64,000 nucleotides of DNA from DATLZU01 sp051293835 (GTDB lineage: Bacteria; Nitrospirota; Nitrospiria; Nitrospirales; Nitrospiraceae). Position 1 is the first letter of the stretch, and every line of letters begins with the position of its first letter. The translations under genes were made by a program, and so were the position numbers. The notes below the pieces were generated by a model. It saw nothing but the letters and a program-made list of their open reading frames with translations. It had not been told where the DNA came from and did not search any database. This document shows, in pieces, positions 17,292 through 26,259 of this stretch. The stretch is from positions 315,115 through 379,114 of the forward strand of contig JBPKMA010000002.1 in NCBI GenBank assembly GCA_051293835.1. The letters run 5' to 3'.

Positions 17292-18079
17292 TCACTGATC
17301 CGCAAAACGCGGCTGCCGCTTTTCCAAACAAGCGGCAAGCCCTTCCTTTCTGTCCTCCGTCTCGCAGAGTCGGCCGAACAGGCGCGCCTGCAAAGCCAAA
17401 GCCTGGCGCACGTTCAGCTCGGTCCCTTCCCTGATCGCCTGGAGCACCGCTTTGACGGCCGCCCGCCCTTTGGACGCAATCTCGCGCGCCAGCCCCCGCG
17501 CCTGACGGAGCAGATCGTCCGGTGGAATCACTTGCGATCCTAATCCCAACGCCTTCGCCTCCTGCGCGGAGATCACCTCGCCGGTCAGCATCAGTTCCGT
17601 CGCCCTGGATCGTTCGATAAGCCGGGGCAGGCGCTGGGTGCCGCCCATGCCCGGCATGAGGCCCAGATTGATTTCCGATTGGCCCAGTCTCGCATTCTCT
17701 GCCTCCAGCCTGATGTGACAGGCCATCGCGAGTTCGAGCCCTCCGCCGAGACAGGCGCCGTTGATGGCGGCGATGACCGGCTTCTCGAAGGCCTCGATGT
17801 TGTCCGCCATCGCCTGCCCATGACGCGCCATCCGTTCGCCCTCCGGGGCCGACGCAATCTCAGCCAGCGCACGGACGTCGGCCCCGGCGATGAAAAATCG
17901 CCGGCACCGGTCGGGATCACAGCCTTGACTGTGTCGTCCTTGGCCAGTCCGTCAAATGCGGCTTCCAACTCGTCCAACATGTGGACCGTCAGCGTGCTGG
18001 CCGGAGGATGGGTGATGGTCAATGTCGCGACAGACTCTTCCACCGAGCAGGACAGCACGTGGTCGGGCCTCGTATCCAT
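17292..18079 (-). pseudogene. Enoyl-CoA hydratase, frameshifted at a T/A homopolymer
   Basis: The N-terminal half (MDTRPDHVLSCSVEES to PTGAGDF) and the C-terminal half (DVRALAEIASAPEGERMARH to the end, containing GACLGGGLELAMACH and GMGGTQRL) lie in different frames. Adding one base to the five-A run at 17893-17897 restores a full crotonase with the expected GDFFIAGADVRAL junction. A full-length protein would hydrate trans-2-enoyl-CoA in beta-oxidation. It closely resembles the intact hydratase at 40284. The gene is ordinary in every other way, so a sequencing error is as likely as a real mutation. Confidence 0.8.
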
Positions 18080-18088
18080 GACCTCGCC

Positions 18089-19312
18089 TCAGTACGTGAA
18101 GAATCCCCGCCCGGCGATCTGGCCAGTGAATCCGGCGTCCACCATCCGGCGCAGCATGGGCGCGGGCCAAAACCGCGGTCCGAGGCTGTGCGCGAAATCC
18201 TCCAACTCGTGGAGCACCTGATCGACGCCAAGCCGGTCGGCGAAATGGAGCGGCCCCTCCTTGTCGACCGGGAAGCCGATTCCGGCGACCATCGCGAAGT
18301 CGATGTCGCGCGCGGAGGCGACGCCTTCCTGCAGAGCAGTCACAGCCTCGTTCACCATCGCCAACAGGAGCCGTGACCTCGTCCATCGCGTGCCCGTCAC
18401 GCCCGTTTCCTCCCGAACCCGCCGGATCACAGAATCGAGACCCTGCTCGCGTCCCCCTTCTTCCGCGCTCACATAGTCGTAGAACCCGTGGCCGGCTTTC
18501 ACACCCAACCGACCCGCCTTGACCAGCGTTTCCAGCAATGGAGCCGGGGTCATGCGAGGTCCGTAATGGCGATGGAGAATCCGCGCGACTTCCAGGGAAA
18601 TATCCAATCCGACGGTATCCAGCAGGGTGAACGGTCCGACCGGCATCCCGAAGGCGACCATTTCGTGATCGATGTCCTTGACGGGCGCTGCGCCTTCCTG
18701 GAGGCAAAGAATTGCTTCATTCAGATAGGGCATCAGCAGGCGATTGACGAGAAAGCCGGCACATTCCTTCACCACCACCGGCGTTTTTCGGATGCTTTCC
18801 GCAAAGCCAACCATGTCATCCACCGTTTGGGGATCAGTGGCGAGACCGGGAATGACCTCGACGAGCGCCATGGCGTAAGCCGGGTTGAAGAAGTGCAGGC
18901 CCACCACCTTGCCTGGCCGGCTTGTGGCGGCGCCCAGCGCCGAAATAGAAAGCGCGGACGTGTTGCTGGCCAGAATCGTGCCGCGTGGACAGATCTGATC
19001 CAATTCATGAAAGACCTGTTTCTTCAGCTTCAAGTCTTCCGGCACCGCTTCAATGACCAGATCCACCTGATGAAGGCCGGCGAGACCGGACGCCGCCGTG
19101 ACCAGCAGCATTTTCTCTTCGAGCTGTTCGGGCGTCATCTTGCCTTTGTTGACGCGCGCCTGGTACAGGGCCCGCACGGATTCCCGTCCTCGCTGGGCCA
19201 GCGCCTCGCTGACATCGGCCAGCACGACCGGCACGCCGGCCATGCTGACAACCTGCGCGATCTGCGCACCCATCGTTCCAGCTCCTACCACGCCGACGGT
19301 ATAGATGTACAT
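18089..19312 (-). CDS. 3-hydroxyacyl-CoA dehydrogenase, double C-terminal domain
   Basis: The protein has 407 residues. A Rossmann fold with GAGTMG binds NAD at the N-terminus, and the catalytic His is in GLHFFNP. Two tandem 3HCDH C-terminal domains follow, at about 185-285 (GFLVNRLLMPYLNEA ... LGVKAGHGFYDY) and 310-407 (LLLAMVNEA ... GQIAGRGFFTY), so it is longer than the 280-residue Hbd type and resembles the dehydrogenase half of FadB or PaaH-type enzymes. It oxidises 3-hydroxyacyl-CoA to 3-ketoacyl-CoA between the hydratase (10 bases downstream) and thiolase steps of this operon. Confidence 0.9.
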   Translation of the reverse strand: MYIYTVGVVGAGTMGAQIAQVVSMAGVPVVLADVSEALAQRGRESVRALYQARVNKGKMTPEQLEEKMLLVTAASGLAGLHQVDLVIEAVPEDLKLKKQVFHELDQICPRGTILASNTSALSISALGAATSRPGKVVGLHFFNPAYAMALVEVIPGLATDPQTVDDMVGFAESIRKTPVVVKECAGFLVNRLLMPYLNEAILCLQEGAAPVKDIDHEMVAFGMPVGPFTLLDTVGLDISLEVARILHRHYGPRMTPAPLLETLVKAGRLGVKAGHGFYDYVSAEEGGREQGLDSVIRRVREETGVTGTRWTRSRLLLAMVNEAVTALQEGVASARDIDFAMVAGIGFPVDKEGPLHFADRLGVDQVLHELEDFAHSLGPRFWPAPMLRRMVDAGFTGQIAGRGFFTY

Positions 19313-19436
19313 GCTGCGCTCCGCTTAAGCTTCGAGTCAGGAGTGCTGGATTCTACGTTGAAGAGATTAGGATGATTGTGATTTGACGGCCCTCGTTTCC
19401 TCCTGCAACTCAGCACTCAACGCTCAGCACTGCACC

Positions 19437-20627
19437 TCAGATGCGCTCCAGCACCATCGCGGCGCCTTGGCCCCCGCCGACGCACAGCGTCACCGCACCC
19501 AGGGCCGCGCCGCGGCGCCGCATCTCATAGAGGAGGGTGATGACCAGACGCGTCCCGGTCATCCCGACCGGGTGGCCCAATGCGATGGCTCCGCCGTTCA
19601 CGTTGACGATCTCCCGCTTCAGCCCCAACAGTCGCTCGACCGCCAAGTACTGCGCCGCAAAGGCCTCGTTGACCTCGATCAATTCCAGATCAGCCAAACT
19701 CACGCCCGCCCGCTTGAGCGCCAACGGCAATGCTTCCACCGGCCCGATTCCCATCCGGGTCGGCTCCACCCCGACGAAAGCGTACCCCCGGATCCGCCCC
19801 ATCGGCTGGAGTCCCAGCTCCCGAGCCCGTTCGGCGGACATCACGAGCGCCGCCGCCGCCCCGTCGTTGAGCGGACAGCTGTTGCCCGCCGTGACCGTCC
19901 CGTCCTCCTTGAACATGGGTGGATAAAGCGCGAGTTGCTGCTCCGTCAAGCCAGGATTCGGTCCTTCGTCCTGCGTAAACAAGGTCGGCGCCACTTCGCG
20001 ACCGGCGACGGTTTTCGGCACGGAAACCGGAAGAAGTTCATCTTTAAACTTGCCTTCACGGACGGCCTTGAACGCGCGGCGATGGCTCTCCACGGCAAAC
20101 CGATCCTGTTCCTCCCGGCTGATGCCGAACTCTTCGGCCAAATTTTCGGCGGTCCGTCCCATGAGTTGGCCGCAAAACGCGTCGGTCAGCCCTTCCCAGA
20201 TACTGTCGATGAATTCGGCATGCCGCAGGCGTTTCCCCCATCGCATGTCGCGCGACACAAAGGGCGCGCGGCTCATATTCTCCACGCCGCCCACCACCTG
20301 CACGTCGGCATCGCCGCTCTGGATATTTTGGCAGGCGTTTACAAACGGCTGCAGACCCGAAGCGCAGTTGCGCTGAACCGAATACGCCGGAACACGTATC
20401 GGCAATCCGGCCATGAGCGCGATCACCCGGGCGATGTTGTAGGCGTCGCTGGTCTGGCCGACGCACCCGATGATCACATCCTCGACCAGCGCCGGATCAA
20501 GGCCGGCGCGGGCGAGGGTTTCGCGCACGACCAGTTCACCCAACTTATGGGCGGGAATGTCCTTGAGCGCTCCGCCGAAGCTCCCGATAGGTGTTCGGAC
20601 CCCGGTGACGATGACAACTTCTCTCAT
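19437..20627 (-). CDS. Acetyl-CoA acyltransferase (thiolase)
   Basis: This 396-residue thiolase has all catalytic motifs: acyl-accepting Cys88 in QRNCASG, GHPVGMTGTR with the active His, and CVGGGQG with the second Cys. It cleaves 3-ketoacyl-CoA to acetyl-CoA plus shortened acyl-CoA, or condenses acetyl-CoA in reverse. It lies between the acyl-CoA ligase (51 bases upstream) and the hydroxyacyl-CoA dehydrogenase (124 bases downstream), which favours the degradative direction. Confidence 0.92.
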   Translation of the reverse strand: MREVVIVTGVRTPIGSFGGALKDIPAHKLGELVVRETLARAGLDPALVEDVIIGCVGQTSDAYNIARVIALMAGLPIRVPAYSVQRNCASGLQPFVNACQNIQSGDADVQVVGGVENMSRAPFVSRDMRWGKRLRHAEFIDSIWEGLTDAFCGQLMGRTAENLAEEFGISREEQDRFAVESHRRAFKAVREGKFKDELLPVSVPKTVAGREVAPTLFTQDEGPNPGLTEQQLALYPPMFKEDGTVTAGNSCPLNDGAAAALVMSAERARELGLQPMGRIRGYAFVGVEPTRMGIGPVEALPLALKRAGVSLADLELIEVNEAFAAQYLAVERLLGLKREIVNVNGGAIALGHPVGMTGTRLVITLLYEMRRRGAALGAVTLCVGGGQGAAMVLERI

Positions 20628-20677
20628 CTTCTTTATCTCATCTTCTTTACGGCCTCCGCCCCCAGCGTGCTCGGCTG

Positions 20678-22390
20678 TCAGCCAACCTTGCGTTGAGCTG
20701 TCGCCTCGCTCGCCCGGAGGTGTTCATCGCGCAGCATGCGCCGCAGAACCTTTCCTACCGCCGTCCTCGGCAGTTCGGCACGGAACTCGACGGCCGCCGG
20801 GACCTTGAACCGGGCCAGCGACCGACTGCAATGTTCGATCAGCTCCTGCGCGGTCGCCGACCGTCCCGATCGGGTAACCACGTAGGCCTTGACCGCCTCT
20901 CCATACTGGGGATGGGGGATGCCAATCACCACGGCGTCCCCGACGGCTGGATGCTTGAGCAGCACTTCTTCCACTTCCCTCGGATATACGTTCTCGCCGC
21001 GGGAGATGATCAGATCCTTCTTCCGATCCACGACAAAGAAAAATCCTCGGTCGTCCCGCTTGGCGATATCGCCCGTGCGGAGCCAGCCATCGCTCAGCAC
21101 GGCCTTGGTTTCCGCTTCGTTGTTCCAGTACCCCTCCATCACCTGCGGGCCGCGGACCAGCAATTCGCCGACTTCGCCAACGGGCATATCCCGCCGGCCG
21201 GTTTCCAGATCCACAAGGCGGGCGTCCGTATCCGGAAATGGGAGCCCTATTGAGCCGCGCGGGTGCTCACCGTAGATCGGGTTGCAATGGGTCACGGGCC
21301 CCGCCTCCGTCAGACCATAGCCCTCGGAAATCCTCACCCCGGTGAGCCGTTCGAAACGTTCCTGCACGTCAGCGGGCAGGCCGCTCCCTCCGCTCAGGCA
21401 TACGCGTAGGGACCGGAAATCGTATCGGTGGGCTTCCGGGAATTCGCTCATCTTCGAGAACATCATCGGGATGCCGGAAAAGACCGTGACCCGGTACCGC
21501 TGGATCGCGCGGAGCACCTCGAGGACCTGGAAGCGCGGAAGGAGCACAATGGAACACCCGGTCATCACCGCCAGGTTTTGACAGGTGCTCAATCCATAGG
21601 CATGGAAGAACGGGACCACCCCCAAGAAGATTTCGCCTCCTTCTCGAAAATCGGATACCCAACACCGGCACTGGAACGCGTTGGTGATGAGATGGCGGTG
21701 AGTCAGCATGACGCCTTTGGGTGTGCCCGTCGTCCCGCCAGTGTATTGCAGTTGCGCCAGGTCGTCCGGTCTCGGTTTCGGAAGCGCTGCTCGGCCCGAG
21801 GCGGACGTTCCTGCCAGCAGGGTGAGGAACTCATAGACCGGCGGTCGTGCGTCGATGCGGATCCACCGACGACTGAGCATAGCTTTGAAGGGATACAGGA
21901 GGCGCAGACCCGGCGGGAGAAAATCCCGAACGCTCGTCACGATCGTGCGGAGCGGCAGTCCCGTATGCCGTCGGACCTCCTCGAGGCGCGGGAAAAACTG
22001 GTCCAACACGACAAGGGTCTCACTGCCGGAGTCGGCCAGTTGCGCCTCGATTTCCCTCGACACATAGAGCGGATTGATGGGCACGACGATCGCTCCGGCC
22101 TTGAGCGCGCCGTAATACGCGATAAGCGACTGCGGGATGTTCGGCAACATAAGGGCCACGCGATCTCCCGGCCGCACCGCCAGGGCGATCAACGCCCGCG
22201 CAAACCGCGTGCTCAGTTCGTCGAATTGACGGAAGGACACACGTCGGCCGTAGAAGATCAGCGCCGGGTGTTCGGGAAACCGCGTCGCGGATCGCTGCGG
22301 CAGGTCCCCCACGGTCCATTGGGGGTACCGGCAGAAGGGCGGAACGCCGGGATCGTAGTGGCGGAACCAAGGCTGCAGCATTTGCCTCAT
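20678..22390 (-). CDS. fadD: Long-chain fatty-acid--CoA ligase (AMP-binding)
   Basis: This 570-residue ANL-superfamily enzyme activates fatty acids through acyl-AMP. The P-loop YTGGTTGTPKGV lies near residue 227, GYGLTEAGP in the middle, the hinge region GWLRTGDIAKRDDRGFFFV, and the catalytic Lys in RTAVGKVLRR near the C-terminus. It has no signal peptide. It opens the beta-oxidation block after the heme-oxygenase-like protein. A perfect 9-bp inverted repeat (CGCTGACGC / GCGTCAGCG, 22397-22429) lies in the 50-base gap before its start. Chain-length preference cannot be read from sequence. Confidence 0.9.
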   Translation of the reverse strand: MRQMLQPWFRHYDPGVPPFCRYPQWTVGDLPQRSATRFPEHPALIFYGRRVSFRQFDELSTRFARALIALAVRPGDRVALMLPNIPQSLIAYYGALKAGAIVVPINPLYVSREIEAQLADSGSETLVVLDQFFPRLEEVRRHTGLPLRTIVTSVRDFLPPGLRLLYPFKAMLSRRWIRIDARPPVYEFLTLLAGTSASGRAALPKPRPDDLAQLQYTGGTTGTPKGVMLTHRHLITNAFQCRCWVSDFREGGEIFLGVVPFFHAYGLSTCQNLAVMTGCSIVLLPRFQVLEVLRAIQRYRVTVFSGIPMMFSKMSEFPEAHRYDFRSLRVCLSGGSGLPADVQERFERLTGVRISEGYGLTEAGPVTHCNPIYGEHPRGSIGLPFPDTDARLVDLETGRRDMPVGEVGELLVRGPQVMEGYWNNEAETKAVLSDGWLRTGDIAKRDDRGFFFVVDRKKDLIISRGENVYPREVEEVLLKHPAVGDAVVIGIPHPQYGEAVKAYVVTRSGRSATAQELIEHCSRSLARFKVPAAVEFRAELPRTAVGKVLRRMLRDEHLRASEATAQRKVG

Positions 22391-22440
22391 CGTTGGCGCT
22401 GACGCTGGCCCCTTGTCGCGGCGTCAGCGTTCGCGCCGGA

Positions 22441-23184
22441 CTAGGCCGTCCCCCGCGCGGGGGCGGGATACGGCGGACGAGCTGCCCGGCGTCTGTTCTC
22501 CAGCCCCATCCAAAATCCTTCGAGGTAATCCAACACGGCCTTCATGCCTCTGCGGAAATCTTCCTTGTCCTGGTCGGACATGCCGGCGTTATCCGGGCCG
22601 GCCGTTCCCTCCACCGCCGCCACGGCGTGTTCCATAGCCTCTTCGTGGGCGGACTCGAGCTGGCGATGGAACGTGAAGTACGTCATGTCCATTCCGGGAT
22701 ACCGCTCCCGCTTGATCCGGGTGAGACCCGGGATGAGGTGGTCCCACATTGTGATCGCCATGTTCTCCAAGCCGAACGAGGCGCCGAGCGCCCTAGCGTG
22801 ATTGCCGTCGCTGTAGAGCCGTTCCATGCCCTCGATGTAGGCGCGTGTCGACGGCAACATCGGCCGGGTCATCGCCTCATGCACATCGATACCGACCGAG
22901 CGAAGAAAGTCCCGATAGAGGAGTTCATGCCGATTCCTGGTCTGACCATCACCCAGTTCCGAATACAGGAGCTTCGTCAACTCGTCCGCCACCTTCTCGT
23001 CTTCCGTGTTGACCAGTTGCGAGACCAGGATCTTCGGAAAGAACCGTGCGAAGTTGTAGAACTCGACGGCGAACTCCCGAAACTCCTCATCCGTCACGTC
23101 GCCAAGTCGAAAGCGATCCAGGTACGAGTTGTTGATCGCGCCATGACGGAGAACTTCGCTGCGCATCTGCTCGTAGAACGTCAT
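22441..23184 (-). CDS. Heme-oxygenase-like diiron protein (HDO; CADD/UndA-like iron-containing redox enzyme)
   Basis: This 247-residue all-helical protein has the six metal ligands of the HDO family in register with chlamydial CADD: Glu76, His86, Glu140, His173, Glu177, His180 (CADD has Glu81, His88, Glu142, His174, Asp178, His181). Known members make p-aminobenzoate (CADD), 1-alkenes from fatty acids (UndA), or oxidise N-groups. It is the first gene of the minus-strand operon that continues with fadD and beta-oxidation genes, and it diverges from the tyrosine operon. I start at the ATG at 23184 after GGGAGGTGG; the frame extends upstream without a ribosome site. The substrate is unknown. Confidence 0.75.
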   Translation of the reverse strand: MTFYEQMRSEVLRHGAINNSYLDRFRLGDVTDEEFREFAVEFYNFARFFPKILVSQLVNTEDEKVADELTKLLYSELGDGQTRNRHELLYRDFLRSVGIDVHEAMTRPMLPSTRAYIEGMERLYSDGNHARALGASFGLENMAITMWDHLIPGLTRIKRERYPGMDMTYFTFHRQLESAHEEAMEHAVAAVEGTAGPDNAGMSDQDKEDFRRGMKAVLDYLEGFWMGLENRRRAARPPYPAPARGTA

Positions 23185-23505
23185 AACCCACCTCCCACTC
23201 CGTCCACGACTCCGGGCGCCCCGCCCGTTCTCCATCCGATCGGGCTTGTTTCAAATGATATACCTTTTCTATTATCTGCGCAATGCAAAATGTATCCCCT
23301 TCTTCCACTTGTCTGGACTGCCGTTTCCGATGTTCATCGGCACGAAACCTTCTTTGCCATCAGGCGCGATGGCACCCAGATTGATATAAAATATCTATTG
23401 CACAATATAGCTTCTATGTTATACTTCGCCTGTATCCACAATCATCATCACACCCGTCGAGCGGATCACGCTTCGGGTCCGCCGGGTTAAGGAGGAGGCG
23501 CCGGT
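23185..23505. promoter_or_regulatory. AT-rich divergent promoter region between the HDO operon and the tyrosine operon
   Basis: This gap is far richer in A+T than its surroundings. On the plus strand a good sigma-70-like promoter is visible: TTGCAC (23398-23403), 16 bases, TATACT (23420-23425), about 80 bases before the VOC gene. A GATAT-AAA-ATATC inverted repeat (23383-23395) touches its upstream edge and could be an operator. Around 23240-23285 a similar AT-rich stretch could serve the minus operon (TTGCGC ... TATATC read on the minus strand). A strong AAGGAGGAGG ribosome site precedes the VOC gene. Confidence 0.6.
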
Positions 23506-24078
23506 ATGAAAGGATCAATGGGAATCGATCACATCACGCTGTGCGTGGAGAATCTGGAAGCCGCCGAATACTTGTTCACCAAGATTCTGGGCTTCGAAGT
23601 CATCTGGTCGGCGCGGGATGTTGGGAGCGACAAATCCAGTATGGATACGGTCGTGGTGCAGCGCGGCAACGTCAAGATCGCGCTTATGGAGGGGAGAGAC
23701 AAGATCGTCAAATCCCAAATCAACGAGTTCATCGAGAAATACGGGCAAGGGGTCCAGCACATCGCGATGGAAGTGGACGACATCGAGGCGGTCTGTCGAG
23801 AATGGGAAACGCACGGCGTCAAGTTCAGCGGTCCTCTGAAGGAAGGCCGGGACGGTTTCGGTCCCCTGAAGCAACGATTTACGTATCCGTTGTTCCCCGG
23901 CAGCGGCCTCTTCGTCGAGTTGACCCAACGCCAGCATGGGAATGAGCAGTCGAGAACGTTCGTGCGCAGCACGGTCGAAGCGCTCTATAGGGATATCGAG
24001 CGCGATCAGATCCGCGGCGTCGAACAAACGATCATCGACTACGAATCCTGTCCGGTTCCGTTCAAAAAGTCCGCCTGA
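23506..24078 (+). CDS. Single-domain VOC protein, probable half-size 4-hydroxyphenylpyruvate dioxygenase
   Basis: The protein has 190 residues. The fold is one vicinal-oxygen-chelate unit with a 2-His-1-carboxylate iron site: His9 in IDHITLCV, His85 in VQHIAMEV and Glu138 in LFVELTQR. These match the catalytic C-terminal domain of HPPD, including the strand before the Glu (RFTYPLFPGSG). Ordinary HPPD has about 350 residues with two VOC domains, so the non-catalytic half is missing. Its place right before homogentisate dioxygenase and fumarylacetoacetase makes conversion of 4-hydroxyphenylpyruvate to homogentisate the likely job. A different dioxygenase activity is possible. Confidence 0.7.
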   Translation: MKGSMGIDHITLCVENLEAAEYLFTKILGFEVIWSARDVGSDKSSMDTVVVQRGNVKIALMEGRDKIVKSQINEFIEKYGQGVQHIAMEVDDIEAVCREWETHGVKFSGPLKEGRDGFGPLKQRFTYPLFPGSGLFVELTQRQHGNEQSRTFVRSTVEALYRDIERDQIRGVEQTIIDYESCPVPFKKSA

Positions 24079-24154
24079 GCGCACTCGGCGCCGCCGGGCG
24101 CCTGTCCTGTCGGCGAGCGCAAGCGGAAGCACTGGTGAGAAGGGGGAGGCCGCA

Positions 24155-25261
24155 ATGTATCTCGTGAAGAAAGGGCAGGTCCCGAATCAAGCGCACGTTG
24201 GCATTCCGGAGGGCCTGTGCGAAGAAGAACACGGGCGCCAAGGCTTCAGTGGTCCGTCCTCGCATCTCTATCGGACCCATCCACCAACAGGATGGGTGAG
24301 GATCGAAGGTCCGCTTCGACCCCGCGCCTTCATCTGTGCAGCGCTCTCCACTCCTGACCAATGTTCGGCAGACGCGAGCCCGCTGGAGATCCTCCGCAGC
24401 CCGGACGCCACGATCTTCCTCTCCCGCCGATCCGAATCGATGAGCTACTTCGTCCGCAATTCCGACGGCGACGAAGTCCACTTCGTGCACACCGGGCGCG
24501 GTCGCTATGAGACCGATTACGGCTGGCTTTCGTACGAGCCCGGCGATTACGTCGTGATTCCCAAGGGCACGACGTACCGGACTCTTGTCGACTCAAGCCC
24601 CTCCTTGTTCCTGATCGTCGAAACGCCGGAGCCTGTCGCCCTGCCCGACCGAGGTATGCTTGGCCAGCATGCGCTCTTCGACAAAGGCGTGTTGGTCTCA
24701 CCGGAACTGGGCTCGGTTCGAGACGGTGGAGAGCCGCGCGAGTGGGAAGTGCGGATCAAATGCCACGGGGAATACACGAAGGTCTTTTATCCGTTCTATC
24801 CCATGGACGTGGTAGGCTGGAAAGGTGATCTGTGGGTCGCCAAGCTCAATGTCAGGGACTTCCGCCCTGTGACGAGCGCGCGGTACCACCTGCCGCCCAG
24901 CGTGCATGTCACGTTTCAGGCGGGCGGCGCAATGTTTTCCACATTCGCCCCGCGTCCGCTGGAAAGCGATCCTCAGGCCCTGCGTGTGCCGTTTTACCAC
25001 CGGAACATGGACTATGATGAAATCTTGTTCTACCATCAAGGGCACTTCTTCAGCCGATCCGGCATTGAACCCGGCATGCTGACTTTGCACCCCCAAGGCA
25101 TCCACCACGGGCCTCAACCGCAGGCAGTGGAGGCGAGCAAACTCAAGACCCACACCGATGAAATAGCCATCATGATCGAATCTCGCCGGCCCTTTCTCGT
25201 CGCGCCGGCCCTAGAATCTGTTGAAATCAAAGATTATGCGCTGAGCTGGAGTCGCCCATGA
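24155..25261 (+). CDS. hmgA: Homogentisate 1,2-dioxygenase
   Basis: This 368-residue cupin-type iron enzyme opens the homogentisate ring to maleylacetoacetate. The metal-site strands are present: FYHRNMDYDEILFYHQGHF at about 280-298 (His282, with Asp288 or Glu289 as the acid ligand) and HHGPQ near 317-321. I start at the ATG at 24155 with AGGGGGAGG before it; the open frame extends 73 codons upstream into the VOC gene and is not used. The length is shorter than the roughly 430 residues of eukaryotic enzymes, as in other bacterial short forms. It overlaps the next gene as ATGA. Confidence 0.9.
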   Translation: MYLVKKGQVPNQAHVGIPEGLCEEEHGRQGFSGPSSHLYRTHPPTGWVRIEGPLRPRAFICAALSTPDQCSADASPLEILRSPDATIFLSRRSESMSYFVRNSDGDEVHFVHTGRGRYETDYGWLSYEPGDYVVIPKGTTYRTLVDSSPSLFLIVETPEPVALPDRGMLGQHALFDKGVLVSPELGSVRDGGEPREWEVRIKCHGEYTKVFYPFYPMDVVGWKGDLWVAKLNVRDFRPVTSARYHLPPSVHVTFQAGGAMFSTFAPRPLESDPQALRVPFYHRNMDYDEILFYHQGHFFSRSGIEPGMLTLHPQGIHHGPQPQAVEASKLKTHTDEIAIMIESRRPFLVAPALESVEIKDYALSWSRP

Positions 25262-26259
25262 AACTGTACAGCTTTCAAGTCCGCACGCCGGTGGGGACCT
25301 TTACCCGTGTCGGCGCACTGCTCGGCTCCAAGCTGGTGGACTTGAACATGGCTTACGCCCGGATGCTCGCCGACCGGAACGAAGCGCAACCCTATCGGCT
25401 CGCCGACGCGGCGGTTCCATCGACCATGCTGGCACTGCTCGAAGGCGGCCCATCGGCCATGGCTGCGGCGAGACAGGCGCTCGACTATGCGAGCCGGTTG
25501 GGCGATCAGGCGTCGGGGCCTGGGGGCGAAACGATTACCTATCTCCCCGCGAACGTGCGTATCATCGCCCCCCTTCCCAATCCACCGTCGCTGCGCGACT
25601 TCATCGCGTTTGAAGAACACATCGCCGCCACGTCCAGGAAACGGGGGCAACCGATTCCGCCCGAGTGGTACAAAGCCCCCGTCTATTACAAGGGCAATCA
25701 CCGAACGATCATCGGTCCGGACGAAGACCTTCCGTGGCCGCTCCAGACGACAAAATTGGACTATGAATTGGAGTTGGCCTGCGTGATCGGCCGCCAGGGA
25801 CGGGACGTGTCCGAGCGGGAAGCAGTGGACTATATCGCCGGCTACACAATCATGAACGATTTTAGCGCCCGCGACATTCAGTTTCAGGAGATGGCCTGCC
25901 GCCTGGGTCCCGCAAAAGGCAAGGACTTCGCGACGGCCATCGGCCCCTGCCTGGTGACCCCCGACGAAATTCCCGATCTCAACGCCTTGACCATGATCGC
26001 GCGGGTCAACGGAGAGGTCTGGTCACGAGGTCGCTTCGGCACCATCCACTGGACGTTCCCGCAGATGATCGCCCATGTGTCGCGGGGAGAAACGATCTAT
26101 CCGGGAGATCTGTTCGGATCCGGCACAGTCGGTGGCGGCTGCGGCCTGGAGCTAGATCGGTTTTTGAATCCCGGGGATGTAGTCGAGCTGGAAATTCAGC
26201 CCATTGGCGTGCTTCGGACCCGCATCGTGAAACAACCGGAGCGGGAGAATCCATCATGA
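25258..26259 (+). CDS. Fumarylacetoacetate hydrolase family protein
   Basis: The protein has 333 residues and the FAH fold. Visible are the DFIAFEEHI motif near residue 115, the metal-binding acid cluster DYELELACVIG near 163-174, and IMNDFSARDIQ near 198-208. It would cleave fumarylacetoacetate to fumarate and acetoacetate, the last tyrosine step. No separate maleylacetoacetate isomerase is present in the window, so either one is encoded elsewhere or this enzyme accepts the cis isomer. Both ends overlap neighbours by 4 bases, showing tight coupling. Confidence 0.9.
   Translation: MKLYSFQVRTPVGTFTRVGALLGSKLVDLNMAYARMLADRNEAQPYRLADAAVPSTMLALLEGGPSAMAAARQALDYASRLGDQASGPGGETITYLPANVRIIAPLPNPPSLRDFIAFEEHIAATSRKRGQPIPPEWYKAPVYYKGNHRTIIGPDEDLPWPLQTTKLDYELELACVIGRQGRDVSEREAVDYIAGYTIMNDFSARDIQFQEMACRLGPAKGKDFATAIGPCLVTPDEIPDLNALTMIARVNGEVWSRGRFGTIHWTFPQMIAHVSRGETIYPGDLFGSGTVGGGCGLELDRFLNPGDVVELEIQPIGVLRTRIVKQPERENPS

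Noticed and set aside
22397..22429. 9-bp inverted repeat before fadD
   Set aside because: No T-run and no known operator pattern; mentioned under fadD only.
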